DNA of 64,000 bases, from positions 3,132,615-3,196,614 of the forward strand of contig CM026393.1 of assembly GCA_014843695.1 (NCBI GenBank). Reading direction: 5' to 3'. The stretch's first letter is position 1. The number at the start of each line of letters is the position of its first letter. This document shows, piece after piece, positions 1 through 11,572 of the stretch. The notes under the pieces are model-generated. The model ran no database searches, was not told the DNA's origin, and saw nothing but the letters and a program-made list of their open reading frames with translations. Both the position numbers and the translations under genes were made by a program. The stretch is from Archivesica marissinica (lineage: Eukaryota; Mollusca; Bivalvia; Venerida; Vesicomyidae).

Positions 1-139
1 ATACATATATACACAATGTGATGTATAGTGTATACTCTAATACATATATACACACAATGTGATGTATAGTGTATACTCTAATACATATATACACACAATG
101 TGATGTATTGTGTATACTCTAATACATATATACACACAC
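1..139. repeat. 41-bp tandem repeat, ~3.4 units
   Basis: The 41-bp unit is AT-rich and carries ATACATATATACACACAATG followed by TGATGTATAGTGTATACTCTA. It repeats about three and a half times with only small differences. The array is cut by the window edge, so its true length is unknown. Confidence 0.9.
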
Positions 140-149
140 TTTGCTGAAT

Positions 150-415
150 AGAAGGGTCAGTGGTACAGTGGTCACACATCCTGGACTGTGAATCCTGGCG
201 TCACAGGTTGTATCCCCCGTCTGACCCTACTAACAGTCTTTTAAACTGGCCTATAAACCGAGATATCGTGTATCGATGCTATACACCGAACATGTAAAGG
301 CACCATGATGCTTCTGGAATGTGAGTGTCTGTATCTTGCACTACCCTCCACACACAAAATGACTAATACACTAATGAGCGGCGTCTCAACAATTAACCAA
401 AGCGAGATAAATAAA
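150..415 (+). mobile_element. tRNA-derived SINE, family A, diverged copy
   Basis: It begins with a tRNA-like head (CAGTGGTACAGTGG, then a degenerate B-box ending CCCCCGTCTGACC) and has the body shared by the other family A copies. The shared parts include the ..ACCGAG..TCTCG..CGGTGC segment, the TCTGGAATG..TCTGTAT segment and the terminal GATAAATAAAC. It is more diverged than the copies at 9676, 23090 and 55708, so probably older. Confidence 0.75.
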
Positions 416-933
416 CATGGCTAGGACGTGTGTTCGTTATAAATTCACTTCCGAAATGTCCGTTTCACAAATACGTGTATATGTAGGCCTACATATATGA
501 GACAACAATAAAGATTAAAACTGTCAGGGGCAAACAAGGAGATCCGAGCCCCAGTCAGTTGTGTTTATTCTTCATGAAGGACGTCATACATTATAAGTTT
601 TAAGTTTGTAAGCATCAATTAGAAAAAAAAGCAACAGAATTTTCTTGACTACCGTGCATTTTATTGAAGTATCTCACATAACATACTAAAAGTCCCGATG
701 AATCCGACCACGCAATTTTACATAAATCCAAGATGGCCGCCATATTTTTGAAAGATATCAATATTATTGCTTGAATATGACATAATAGTGTTTTTTAAAA
801 CAATTTTATATTTGTTCACATATGTATTGTACAACATACTTTAGAATATATGTTATGTGATAAAAACTTAAATACAATATTATTATCTAAATTATATACT
901 CTTTTATATTGAGAAATTCCTTTTTTATTTCAG
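416..933. other. Non-coding stretch, no gene recognised
   Basis: AT-rich single-copy-looking sequence. No convincing ORF or repeat was seen. Its right end (921-933) is a polypyrimidine run followed by TTTCAG, which looks like a splice acceptor for the pseudogene that follows. Confidence 0.5.
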
Positions 934-3900
934 AATTTCCATACACCTTTCTTTTAAAATCTATTATATTGCTTTCAATTATCACTCCAAACCAATAGTA
1001 TTGGCACCACTTCAACTTGGCCTTGGAGTATAAATGCATCATTACTTTGCATCACGGTTACTTGTAGATACTCTTAAGGAGCATGGTTTCTCGTGTTCCT
1101 ATGCTGAGGTTCAGACTTATGAACGTAGCTCAGCAGTCGCACAGGGCACTGATATACCTGGACTTACACAAGCAAACCTTATTCAATATATAGCTGATAA
1201 TGTGGACCATAATATTGCAACACTAGATGGCAGGGGTACATTCCATGGTATAGTGGCTGCTATAACACCCCAAACACAGGCAGTGAGGAAGCAAATTCTA
1301 AAAGTGCGTATGGCTGCTGTTGACATTGCTGAACTTGGACGAATCAGCATTGAGTACTTAAGATGCCAATTAAAATCCCACCTCTCTGTTATCATCCACT
1401 TCCAGATACATGTACAACCTTATCTTCAGAAGACCCAACATCTGCATTGGATGTACTATGGAAGTCATCCCTCCTACTTCGCCAACCACGGCCATCCTGG
1501 TCTGGACTGATGCAGATGTTACGCCATGGTGTCTATCCAGGACAATCATCTATACGATTTTTGCCTATGATTGACCTAGACCCAGTGACTATTCGTGCAT
1601 CTACTCCATTCTGATGGTTATTGCATCCCAGGCTAAGAAACACAGTCAGTAACACACCAATTATCACGTTTGACCAGCCTTTGTACTGGAAAGCAATGAC
1701 AATTATCAGATCACAGCCGGATGACTGCTACCTGAAACAAATAGTCCTCAGGCTTGGAGGCTTCCACACTGAGATGAGCTTTCTTGGGAGTATTGGTCAT
1801 CTAATGGCAGGGACAGGACCGGAAGAAGTGATTGAGCTTGTGTATGCTAGTAACTCTGTAAAGCACATGCTGACTGGTAAGGCAGTGTCGCGTGTACTAC
1901 GTGGGCACATGTTGATAGATGCTGCTCTAAACACAATACCTGTAGCAGATGCCTATAATGTACCAGTACCAACCGCTGAGGGTCTCGGACAACAAGGGTT
2001 AGAAGATGATGAAATCATGCAACATGTCCACCAAGATGTACAAGAAGACAAGCATATTATAACGGACTTGACCGAGGCAGGACAGCTGTATGATAGAGCA
2101 GTGTCATCTAATATCACTTTGGATGAAATATGTTCAGTCGAGGTTTTGGGCAGACACCAGAGAAATATAAAGGACCAACATGACACTAGGACCATGTGTA
2201 CATCATTAATATGTAGATGGTAGACATTCTGCGTAGATTTATTAAAGTCAATCGTATAAGGAATTGGAAGTTACACCTTCAGGCTTTGCAGCAAATACTA
2301 TCGTATTTGGCAGCATCCGGACATGATCTCTATGTCAAGTCTGCATATGTCTACCTACAGACAATGCATGCCTTACCAGAAACACACCCTGGTGTGTACA
2401 GGAAATTCGAAGAAGGGAACCATGTAGTTAGACGCAGTGCGAGGTATTGGACAGGATTGTCAACATATCTCATCATTGAACAGGTCCTCATGAGAAGCTT
2501 AAATACACACGGCGGGATGACAAGGGGAAAAGGTATGACAGAAACACAGAGTTTGCTCTTGATCCTTTCAATGCCAGCTTGTACCAGCATCGATGAGGCC
2601 ATGCAACAGCTCACCGACATCTTATACAAAACGAGTGACCAGCACAAAGACAATTCAAAAGCAAGGCAAGCCAGAGATGTTAGTGACACACTCAATAGTA
2701 TCAGCTTTCTCAGAGAACGTGATCCATTTGTTGAGACCACTTCACTGTTCAACATAACGAATGGAATAACGGCACAAGGAGTCAACGTTGAAAGGTCAAG
2801 AGAAATTGGTGACACTATTTTATCATCTCTGTTCGATAAATCTGTGGAGGAGTTTACCTGCCAGAAACTGTCCAGGATGTTACACTGGACTCGGAAGTCT
2901 ACTGTGAAAATCAAAGGAGAATCTGTGAAAGTAGATCCCCAATTGATATTTCAAAGACTAGTATCTGTAGGAGAGCGTCTCGGAAATTTGCCATCCTTGT
3001 TTCACTATGAGTTATGTGGTCATCCGCCTGCATTGTTTGATGCTTACTGTCTTCCACGCCAGGCCAAAAAGTCAATGCTCGCTGATGCTCTGTGGAAATA
3101 TGTTCACAAAGAAACCCAGGAGCCAAGTGATTCAGTTCACTATGTACTTGATGGCGGTGCCCTACTTCATAGAATACCATGGCCAAGAGGAACCACATAC
3201 GACGATGTCTGTCAGATGTATGTTCATACGTAGTGAAGAAATATGGAGATCCTGATGTCGTTTTCGATGGATACAGTGACGAACCATCAACAAAGGATGC
3301 AACACATTTGAGACGAACAGGTGGACATACGTGTGTTACTGTCAACTTCACGGGAAATATGATCATTCAATCTAAGAAGGATGAATTCTTGAACTTCCTG
3401 GATCATCTGAGTTCGGACCTAGCGAAGACTGGTTGTACCATACACCATGCCACTGGTGATGCAGATTTACTCATAGCAAAAACTGCTGTAATGTCTGCCC
3501 GATCCCAAGGCACTGTTCTGGTTGGTGATGACACCGATTTACTGGTCCTTCTTCTTCATCATGCTGAAATGGACACATGCAAGTTGTTCTTTGGTCCAGA
3601 GCCTAAACAATCTTCCAAAAAGTCTAGAATATGGAGCATAAATGATGCAAAAGAGCTACTTGGCCTGTCGGTGAGTGCGAATCTGCTATTTGCTCATGCT
3701 ATTCTTGGTTGTGATACGTTATCACGCCCAGTTGGTCTGGGTAAAGGTTTTGTGGTAAACAGGCTCCGGAATGTCGTAGCATTTCGTCAACAAGCAGAGG
3801 TATTTATGAAACCTGGACATAATGTTGAAAATATCACTCAGGCGAGAGAAAAGGCACTGGTAGCATTATATGGTGGTGATATACACCAAGGACTGGACCC

Positions 3901-3970
3901 ACTGAGGTACAAACGTTTCTGTGACAAAGTGATGAAGGGAAATGAACACGTGGACCCACAAACATTGCCT
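934..3970 (+). pseudogene. Decayed gene with C-terminal FEN1/asteroid-like PIN nuclease domain
   Basis: A roughly 1000-residue coding region survives across all three frames. The frame is open from about 935, after an acceptor-like TTTCAG. Lesions seen: stop TAA at 1031-1033; frameshift near 1350-1400; stop TGA at 1612-1614; frameshift near 2205-2216 with a TAG at 2214; frameshift near 3217-3228. The last ~270 residues carry the ordered acidic motifs of FEN/XPG/asteroid-type PIN nucleases: LDGGALLH (Asp codon 3150), VFDGY followed by KDATHLRR, GDADLLIA (near 3455), GDDTDLLVLL (near 3527) and LGCDT (Asp codon 3713). The N-terminal ~600 residues belong to a conserved family I recall from uncharacterised invertebrate and fish proteins; I know no function for it. 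Typical blocks are ITFDQPLYWKAM and LRLGGFHTEMSFLGSIGHL. Homology seems to stop near 3970. The acidic residues are intact despite the broken frame, so decay looks recent. An unspliced gene with sequencing errors is possible but less likely given five lesions. Confidence 0.75.
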
Positions 3971-3972
3971 CC

Positions 3973-4070
3973 GATAGTTTACATCCGTTATGTCGAATTC
4001 CGTCGGATCTAACAAAATACTTCGAGATAACCGAAATTTGACTTAACGAAATTAGATATAAACGGAATAT
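3973..4070. mobile_element. pogo/Tigger-like terminal fragment
   Basis: The sequence includes CTTCGAGATAACCGAAATTT followed by GACTTAACGAAA, a pattern typical of pogo/Tigger (IS630-Tc1-mariner superfamily) terminal repeats. Only one end is visible and no transposase was found. It starts where homology to the upstream nuclease gene stops, so this insertion may have truncated that gene. Confidence 0.4.
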
Positions 4071-4132
4071 GTTATTTGTAAAATGATAGTGTCTGAAACG
4101 GGACTTTGACCCGATAGAGAGAGATTGTATTT

Positions 4133-4262
4133 GTTGTTGTGGTTACAGCAGCGCCAATAGCTTAGGTCATATAGTGTAGCTCTTCAGCTATTATTGGTGG
4201 AGGAAGACTCCGGATGCCACCCCGAGGAGCAGTTCAATAGATGGCTTTTTGCTGGCGGTGCG
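4133..4262 (-). mobile_element. SINE family E, 3' body fragment
   Basis: The stretch with GCGCCAATAGCTTAGGTCAT and GGTGGAGGAAGACTCCGGAT resembles the left part of the fuller family E copy at 23528-23757. The tRNA-like head is missing. Confidence 0.5.
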
Positions 4263-4749
4263 TTGTTTTATTTGCTTATCGTCACGTTCTTCGACAATGG
4301 GCGACACACAAACAGCATGATTTTTATCTTAATAATACAATGTATTTAACCATATTTTATTGCAAATCAATACTACATATGTCATCAACGTAAAGATACA
4401 ATACATAGCATGAAAATACATGACTTGGGTCACAAGTTTTAGCAGCATTAGACAACGGCCCGCACCAATAATACAATACTACAACTAGTCTTAATAGATT
4501 CAATAGTTCGGAGTTCACTTTAACAAACATAAATAACTGCATAGATCCATAAAGAGAATAGCGCAACATGCTTCTTTCTCTACACACACTAATTATGTTT
4601 CTATTCACTGTATTTAATCAAATAGAATTGATGAGATCGGACAGATTTAAATTATTTGATTCATTAGTGGGATCCATACTTAATTGTAGTGCAGCATCTG
4701 TGTTGAGGAAACCACGAAACTGCAGATCTATGCTGCAGGAATGTTTCAG
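4263..4749. other. Non-coding stretch with weak dispersed-repeat similarity
   Basis: No gene recognised. The part around 4415-4480 (TTGGGTCACAAGTTTTAGCA and the following bases) weakly resembles the dispersed repeat at 40490-40770 and 50462-50660. Confidence 0.35.
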
Positions 4750-6982
4750 TAGTCAGCAGGAAATCTAGGAATCTCCACGATGTACGAGGAGAACACGGGC
4801 CAGGAGTCGTGGAATCTAGGAAGCTCCACGATGTACGAGGAGAACACGAATCAGGAGTCAGGGAATCTAGGAACCTCCACGATGTACGAGGAGAACACGG
4901 ACCAGGAGTCAGGAATTCTAGGAATCTCCACGATGTACGAGGTGAACACGGATCAGGAGTCGGGAAATCTAGGAATCTCCACGATGTACGAGGAGAACAC
5001 GGACCAGGAGTCAGGGAATCTAGGAATCTCCACGATGTACGAGGGAGTCAGGGAATCTAGGAATCGCCACGATGTACGAGGAGAACACGGACCAGGAGTC
5101 AGGGAATCTAGGAATCTCCACGATGTACGAGGAGAACACGGGCCAGGAGTCAGGAAATCTAGGAATCTCCACCGTGTACGAGGAGAACACGAATCAGGAG
5201 TCAGGGAATCTAGGAATCTCCACGATGTACGAGGAGAACACGGGCCAGGAGTCAGGAAATCTAGGAATCTCCAGGATGTACGAGGAGAACACGGGCCAGG
5301 AGTCGGGGAATCTAGGAATCTCCACGATGTACGAGGAGAACACGAATCAGGAGTCAGGGAATCTAGGAATCTCCACGATGTACAGGGAGAACACGGACCA
5401 GGAGTCGTGAAATCTAGGAATCTCCACGATATACGAGGAGAACACGGACCAGGAGTCAGGAAATCTAGGAATCTCCACGATGTACGAGGAGAACACGAAT
5501 CAGGAGTCAGGGAATCTAGGAATCACCACGATGTACGAGTAGAACACGGGCCAGGAGTCAGGGAATCTAGGAATCTCCATGATGTACGAGGAGAACACGA
5601 ATCAGGAGTCAGGGAATCTAGGAACCTCCACGATGTACGAGGAGAACATGAATCAGGAGTCAGGGAATCTAGGAACCTCCACGATGTACGAGGAGAACAC
5701 GGACCAGGAGTCGGGAATCTATGAATCTACAGGATGTACGAGGAGAACACAAATCAGGAGTCAGGGAATCTAGGAATCTCCACGATATACGAGGAGAACA
5801 CGGACCAGGAGTCAGGAAATCTAGGAATCTCCACGATGTACGAGGAGAACACGAATCAGGAGTCAGGGAATCTAGGAATCTCCACGATGTACGAGTAGAA
5901 CACGGGCCAGGAGTCAGGGAATCTAGGAATCTCCATGATGTACGAGGAGAACACGAATCAGGAGTCAGGGAATCTAGGAATCTCCACGATGTACGAGGGA
6001 GGACACGAATCAGGAGTCAGGAAATCTAGGAATCTCCACGACGTACGAGGAGAACACGGGCCAGGAGTCGGGAAATCTAGGAATCTCCACGATGTACGAG
6101 GAGAACACGCATCAGGAGTCGAGGAATCTAGGAATCTCCACGATGTACGAGGGAGAACACGGATCAGGAGTCGGGAATCTAGGAATCTCCACGATGTACG
6201 AGGAGAACACGAATCAGGAGTCAGGGAATCTAGCAATCTCCACGATGTACGAGGATAACACGGACCAGGAGTCGGGAATCTAGGAATCTACAGGATGTAC
6301 GAGGAGAACCCGAATCAGGAGTCAGGGAATCTAGGAATCTCCACGATGTACGAGGGAGAACACGAATCAGGAGTCAGGAAATCTAGGAATCTCCACGACG
6401 TACGAGGAGAACACGGGCCAGGAGTCGGGAAATCTAGGAATCTCCACGATGTACGAGGAGAACACGGATCAGGAGTCGAGGAATCTAGGAATCTCCACGA
6501 TGTACGAGGGAGAACACGGACCAGGAGTCAGGAAATCTAGGAATCTCCACGGTGTACGAGGAGAACACGAATCAGGAGTCAGGGAATCTAGGAATCTCCA
6601 CGACGTACGAGGAGAACACGGGCCAGGAGTCGGGAAATCTAGGAATCTCCACGATGTACGAGGAGAACACGGACCAGGAGTCAGGGAATCTAGGAATCTC
6701 CACGATGTACGAGGAGAACACGGACCAGGTGTCAGGGAATCTAGGATTCTCCACGATGTACGAGGAGAACATGGACCAGGAGTCTGGAAATCTAGGATTC
6801 TTCACGATGTACGAGGAGAACACGGACCAGGAGTCTGGAAATCTAGGAATCTCCACGATGTACGAGGAGAACACGTACCAGGAGTCAGGGAATCTAGGAA
6901 TCTCCACGATGTTCGAGGAGAACACGGGCCAGGAGTCAGGGAATCTAGGAATCTCCACGATGCACGAGGAGAACACGGACGA
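4750..6982. repeat. 51-bp minisatellite, ~44 units
   Basis: The unit contains GGAATCTAGGAATCTCCACG, then ATGTACGAGGAGAACACG and a variable (GG/AA)(CC/TC)AGGAGTC. Units differ by point changes and a few indels, for example at 5041, 5995, 6151 and 6354. As 51 is divisible by three, several frames stay open on both strands for hundreds of codons, with a 17-residue periodic translation such as MYEENTDQESGNLGIST. The frame changes at each indel, so I do not call it coding. Confidence 0.95.
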
Positions 6983-7580
6983 TATTCTATATGAAACACG
7001 CGAAAAATTATTTTGATGAAATATTGGATCAAAAGTTTGATTCGAACGTAACTGTAGCACCGCTAATCGACGAAACTCCTGCGAAACTTCAATACGTCAT
7101 AAAAAAAAACATTGCTATACATGTAATCACGATCATTGTTCAGATCTATATAATGTCAGAACGTGATTGTAAAAATGGAAATACAATGTACAAATAACGA
7201 ATTGTGCGTAGCAATTTATTGGAATCATCGCTAATATAACATGTAAGCAAGTATTTCATATGGGAACCAATTATTGTTTTGTTGAATTTCAACTGCGAAG
7301 ATATATTTCTGGATTCCAGCTGAAGCCTGTATAAAATTTATATGCGCACACCAATGAAAGCTTGGAACTAGTTCCCTGAAAATTTAGGGACTATTTTAAT
7401 AACTACTATATGAGAGTAATTCTTGTCATATAAATTCCTATTCGTCCAGATAAAGATGTCTCCAATAAATCAAATAACAATATATAGATATATACAAATA
7501 CATGGTATACTACTATTAATAACTAATAAATGTCGTTTCAATTTCGAATAGTACTTTCTAGATCACGGACAACTTTCAAA
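6983..7580. other. Non-coding AT-rich stretch
   Basis: No ORF of note, RNA gene or repeat recognised between the 51-bp and 20-bp arrays. Confidence 0.5.
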
Positions 7581-7581
7581 T

Positions 7582-8323
7582 AGCACTATATACGATATTA
7601 TCGCACGATATACGATATTATCACACGATATAGATATTATCGCACGGTATACGATATTATCGCACGATATACGATATTATCGCACGGTGTGCGATAATGC
7701 ACGATATACGATATTATCGCACGGTATACGATATTATCGCACGATATATCTCACGATATACGATATTATCACACGATACACGATATATCGCACGATATAC
7801 GATATTATCACACGATACACGATATATCGCACGGTATACGATATTATCGCACGGTATACGATATTATCGCACGATATACGATATTATCGCACGATATACG
7901 ATATTATCACACGATATATATATTATCGCACGGTATACGATATTATCGCACGATATACGATATTATCGCACGGTATACGATATTATCGCACGATATATCT
8001 CACGATATACGATATTATCACACGATACACGATATATCGCACGATATACAATATTATCACACGATACACGATAAATCGCATGATATACGATATTATCGCA
8101 CGATATACGATATTATCGCACGATATAGATAGTATCGCACAGTATACGATATTATCGCACGGTATACGATATTATCGCACGGTATACGATATTATCGCAC
8201 GGTATACGATATTATCGCACGGTATACGATATTATCGCACGATATACGATATGATCGCACGGTATACGATATTATCGCACGGTATACGATATTATCGCAC
8301 GATATACGATATTATCGCACGAT
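7582..8323. repeat. 20-bp satellite, ~37 units
   Basis: The unit is CGCACGATATACGATATTAT, with a common A/G variant (CGCACGGTATAC) and shorter or longer variants such as CACGATATATCT. It is AT-rich with a regular CpG pair. The open frame through it is a by-product of periodicity. Confidence 0.95.
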
Positions 8324-8379
8324 CTTGGGGATTCACTGCATGCCATTATATGTTTCGCTGTTAACAACGTTAAAGCAAA

Positions 8380-8480
8380 GTATCGTGAGTAGCTTTGAGA
8401 GATTAGTCATTTTAGATTTTGGAGGATAGTGCAATGATACAGACAGAGAACCATTCCAGGGTCTATTCTGGTTCGCTATT
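8380..8480 (-). mobile_element. SINE family A, 3' fragment
   Basis: GAGATTAGTCATTTTAGATT, TTGGAGGATAGTGCAATGAT and CAGACAGAGAACCATTCCAG match the minus-strand 3' half of family A. The tRNA-like head is absent. Confidence 0.7.
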
Positions 8481-8654
8481 CTGGTTTAAGAAGAGAGTAT
8501 GGCTATGATTAATTTATAGTGCCATTAGTGGTTAACAATAAAGCATTTCGAAGTTGATGTATGCAGGGTCAGCACGCGATGGTACTCTTGACTATTCCTA
8601 ATATAGTGATGTATATATGTTCTATGTAAGACGTTCATTGAAAATGATTTAGCC

Positions 8655-8720
8655 CAGTTACACGCCTTAATTGTTTTAGGAGTTCTGGACGTATGTTATC
8701 ATAACATGTGACCCAACACA
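8655..8720. repeat. Dispersed repeat, copy 1 (palindromic core)
   Basis: GTTTTAGGAGTTCTGGACGT, then ATGTTATCATAACATGTGAC and CCAACA recur at 11366-11427 with few changes. The core ATGTTAT-C-ATAACAT is a perfect 7-bp inverted repeat around one base. Confidence 0.7.
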
Positions 8721-8778
8721 TTTAATCTATCATCATACATGTCAAGCAAATCTACAAAACTGCATTATAACAGAACCC

Positions 8779-9382
8779 CATTGCTGAATAATTAGTGGTT
8801 TCCAGCCCATCTCACCAATTACTGCTGAGTTTGGGGTATACTTTCCCACACCTAGGATATTCATCATGGCTCTAATTTGAAAAATAATTAATACGAAAAG
8901 AAACAGAAGCAGCTTATGGCTTACTAAACAATTGCATCATACAATTTTGAAAATGTTGAGAACTGGAAACCACCAAATGTTTTACATTTAGAAGTAACAA
9001 GACCAAGTGCTCGTCCAGCAGATTGGGATACAATGTTCGCCATTTCAGCAAAGGATACATTATTATAATACATAGAAATTCATTGCTGAATAATTAGTGG
9101 TTTCCAGCCCATCTCACCAATTACTGCTGAGTTTGGGGTATACTTTCCCACACCTAGGATATTCATCATGGCTCTAATTTGAAAAATAATTAATACGAAA
9201 AGAAACAGAAGCAGCTTATGGCTTACTAAACAATTGCATCATACAATTTTGAAAATGTTGAGAACTGGAAACCACCAAATGTTTTACATTTAGAAGTAAC
9301 AAGACCAAGTGCTCGTCCAGCAGATTGGGATACAATGTTCGCCATTTCAGCAAAGGATACATTATTATAATACATAGAAATT
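8779..9382. repeat. 302-bp tandem direct duplication
   Basis: Two adjacent, apparently identical copies, 8779-9080 and 9081-9382, each start CATTGCTGAATAATTAGTGG. Both lie inside the retrotransposon relic. Confidence 0.95.
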
Positions 9383-9675
9383 CATTCCGATATTCATTTA
9401 GCACCACACCAAGATACTTATAGCTTTGTAGCTCCTTCACTACTGTCGTAACTAACTGAAAACCACGATCTGTTATCGTACAACTGTTTGTTCTGAAATG
9501 AATTACAGTTGACTTATTATTATTAGCAGTCATATTATTGATAGATTGAGAGTGCCATGTAACATTTACAAATCTTCTGATGTCCCTGCAATATGAACCA
9601 CATCGTCCGCATATAGTAACATACTAATTACATCATCATTTATTTGAACACCAATAGTTTATCCTGTATTGCAGT

Positions 9676-9964
9676 ACAGAGGGATCTGTAATCCAGTGGT
9701 AACACGCTGGACTAATAATCCAGAGATCGCTGGTTCGATCCCCCGTCTGACCATAATAACAGTAACAGTCTTTCAAATGGGACTTTAAACAGAGGTCTCG
9801 TGTCGGTGCTTTACACCATACACGTAAAAGAACCAGAGGATACTCTGGAATGTGTCTCTGTATGTATCATTGCACTATCCTCCCATAATCTAAAATGACT
9901 AATCTCTTCAGGAGGCGTCCTCATATGGGTAACCGGTAGCGACGATAAATAAAACGTAAAACAT
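9676..9964 (+). mobile_element. SINE family A with 11-bp target duplication
   Basis: It starts with a tRNA-like head (GTAATCCAGTGGTAACACGC, B-box GGTTCGATCCC) and ends with GATAAATAAAACGTAA. TGTATTGCAGT flanks it at 9665-9675 and 9965-9975, the target-site duplication expected from LINE-machinery retrotransposition. It sits inside the LINE relic, so it is younger than that relic. Confidence 0.9.
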
Positions 9965-10269
9965 TGTATTGCAGTGGCTATCATTGATATACGTCTTATA
10001 GAGAATAGGTGACAACGGGTATCCCTGTTACAAGCCGCAGTTTACTTGAACCCAGAAGGTATCGAAAGCACACAATCTGATACAACGTTGTACATCTTAA
10101 TAAAGTGACACAACAGCTTCTAAGGGCTAGCCTCGTAAAGCACACCTGTTGCAGTTTAACCCACAATGTATTCCTTTGTATGTAGTTATAAGCTTTTCTG
10201 AAATCGATAAAAGCAGCAAATGTTCTTTGGTTATTTAATTTCCGTGGTTCTATTATATTAGTTTTGGTG

Positions 10270-10528
10270 TTGTTTTTTATAACTTTATTTATTTTATAAC
10301 GATTGTGAAGCAAGCCTTATCAACTTATATTAATCACGCTCGTTGGCTCGGATGAAAGCGTAAATGTGGTCATTCGTGTGGGAGGAAACCGGAGTACCCG
10401 GAGAAAATCCACATGTCCGATCTGGCGACCATCGTACTATCTCACATACTTCCCGGTCCGAGGATCATTGCACCCAGGTTGCATTGGTGAGAAGCGAGCA
10501 CGCTAACCACCGCGCTAATCGGACAATC
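10270..10528 (-). mobile_element. SINE family B
   Basis: On the minus strand it runs from a head with TTAGCGCGGTGGTTAGCGTG through a tRNA-like promoter region to the tail with CTTATATTAATCACGCTCG-type sequence and CAATCGTTATAAAATAAATA. The expected B-box is damaged here by a change near 10466-10475. It lies against the end of the RT relic. Confidence 0.8.
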
Positions 10529-11135
10529 CATAGTTAACGTAGACACATGCTATTGTATACGTCTACCTTTGACAAAGCCATTTTGTGACATCGTCAATTA
10601 TACCATTAGACATACATCAACTTATAATTCGTTCATTTAAGATACTGACATATACTTTATGCATTATTCTAACACGATCCAGCTAATAACATACATACCT
10701 ATAGAGTAAAATCTACCTAGGGTTATTCTGCGATATACCTACCTTGAACTATGCTGCGCGCGCACCGTGATTTGGCTATTCCATTTATACAATGCGTGTA
10801 AGGTTTTATGAATGAAAGTCACGTGATGTTTGTAAATACTACCGTGGGAATACACGGAAGTGGGCTATTTTTCGAATCAGATAATCTCTTGTCCGTCTTG
10901 TTTTTCTGTTAAGTAACGTTTCAGTTACTATTCTGTACAGTTTCATTTGACAAAATAAATAAAATTATTGACCAGTTACAACTTTAGTTCATTTATGCAC
11001 TAGATTGATATTTACCATAAAAAATAACGTCATCACCCCTTACACGGGAGGAAATTTCGAAAGCCAAATGCAGCGGAGTAAAGAAAATACTTTGATTCTC
11101 GTCTAAAATTATTAGAAGTAAGTCGTGTTAGAATC

Positions 11136-11239
11136 GAAATAATAAGTATCAACCTTCGGCTTTCGTGATATATTTCTACGCATTAGAACTTCAAACTCTG
11201 GTTATTCTGCGATATACCACGGTTGATACTTATTATTTC
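11136..11239. repeat. Perfect 19-bp inverted repeat, 66-bp spacer
   Basis: GAAATAATAAGTATCAACC at 11136-11154 is exactly reverse-complemented at 11221-11239. It could form a hairpin or be the ends of a small foldback element. Confidence 0.85.
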
Positions 11240-11365
11240 TTAAATATACTACCTCGATATGAAAGTGTCGGAGGTTGATAGTTTTGGTACAGGGGTAATA
11301 ATCCCTTTGGGTCAGACATGTTGTACCATACCTGTATTATAACAATTAGTATTGTGTAACTAGCT

Positions 11366-11427
11366 AGCTAAATGGTTTTAGGAGCTCTGGAAGTATGTTA
11401 TCATAACATGTGACCCAACCAATTTGC
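11366..11427. repeat. Dispersed repeat, copy 2 (palindromic core)
   Basis: GGTTTTAGGAGCTCTGGAAG, then TATGTTATCATAACATGTGA and CCCAACC match the copy at 8655-8720. Confidence 0.7.
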
Positions 11428-11572
11428 TTCTTATAAATAATAACAGTTTCACTCATATAATATTACATTTCATCTACGTTACATTTCATTTGTTGTATAA
11501 CTATTGTGCAGTTTGTGTATATGTTTGTTATTTGAAAGAAATACAATATGTTTAAATTTTAATATAGTATAG

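Larger units (their letters stand above)
8779..10265 (-). pseudogene. Degenerate non-LTR retrotransposon (reverse transcriptase relic)
   Basis: Read on the minus strand, the right part (10265 to about 10150) encodes a reverse transcriptase block containing AFIDFRKAYN and NTLWVKL. The left part aligns with the RT C-terminal region of the better LINE at 12.8-15.2 kb: the sequence around 8800-8870 matches that around 13500-13570, giving an IGEMGWKP-like stretch. The relic is broken by many stops, by a 302-bp tandem duplication (8779-9080 / 9081-9382) and by a family A SINE at 9676-9964. There is no continuous frame, so it cannot be active. The same element family as the 12.8-15.2 kb copy, or a close relative, is likely. 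Clade not assigned. Confidence 0.75.
10529..11572. other. Non-coding stretch with inverted repeat and dispersed repeat
   Basis: No gene recognised. It holds the 19-bp inverted repeat at 11136-11239 and a second copy of the 8655-8720 dispersed repeat at 11366-11427. GGTTATTCTGCGATATACC occurs at 10721 and, nearly unchanged, at 11199. Confidence 0.5.

Noticed and set aside
4780..5724. A 314-codon open frame with 17-residue repeats
   Set aside because: It is produced by a 51-bp minisatellite. Other frames on both strands are equally open, and indels switch the frame along the array.
7687..8364. A 225-codon ORF rich in Ile/Tyr/Arg
   Set aside because: It is the translation of the 20-bp satellite; period and composition explain it.
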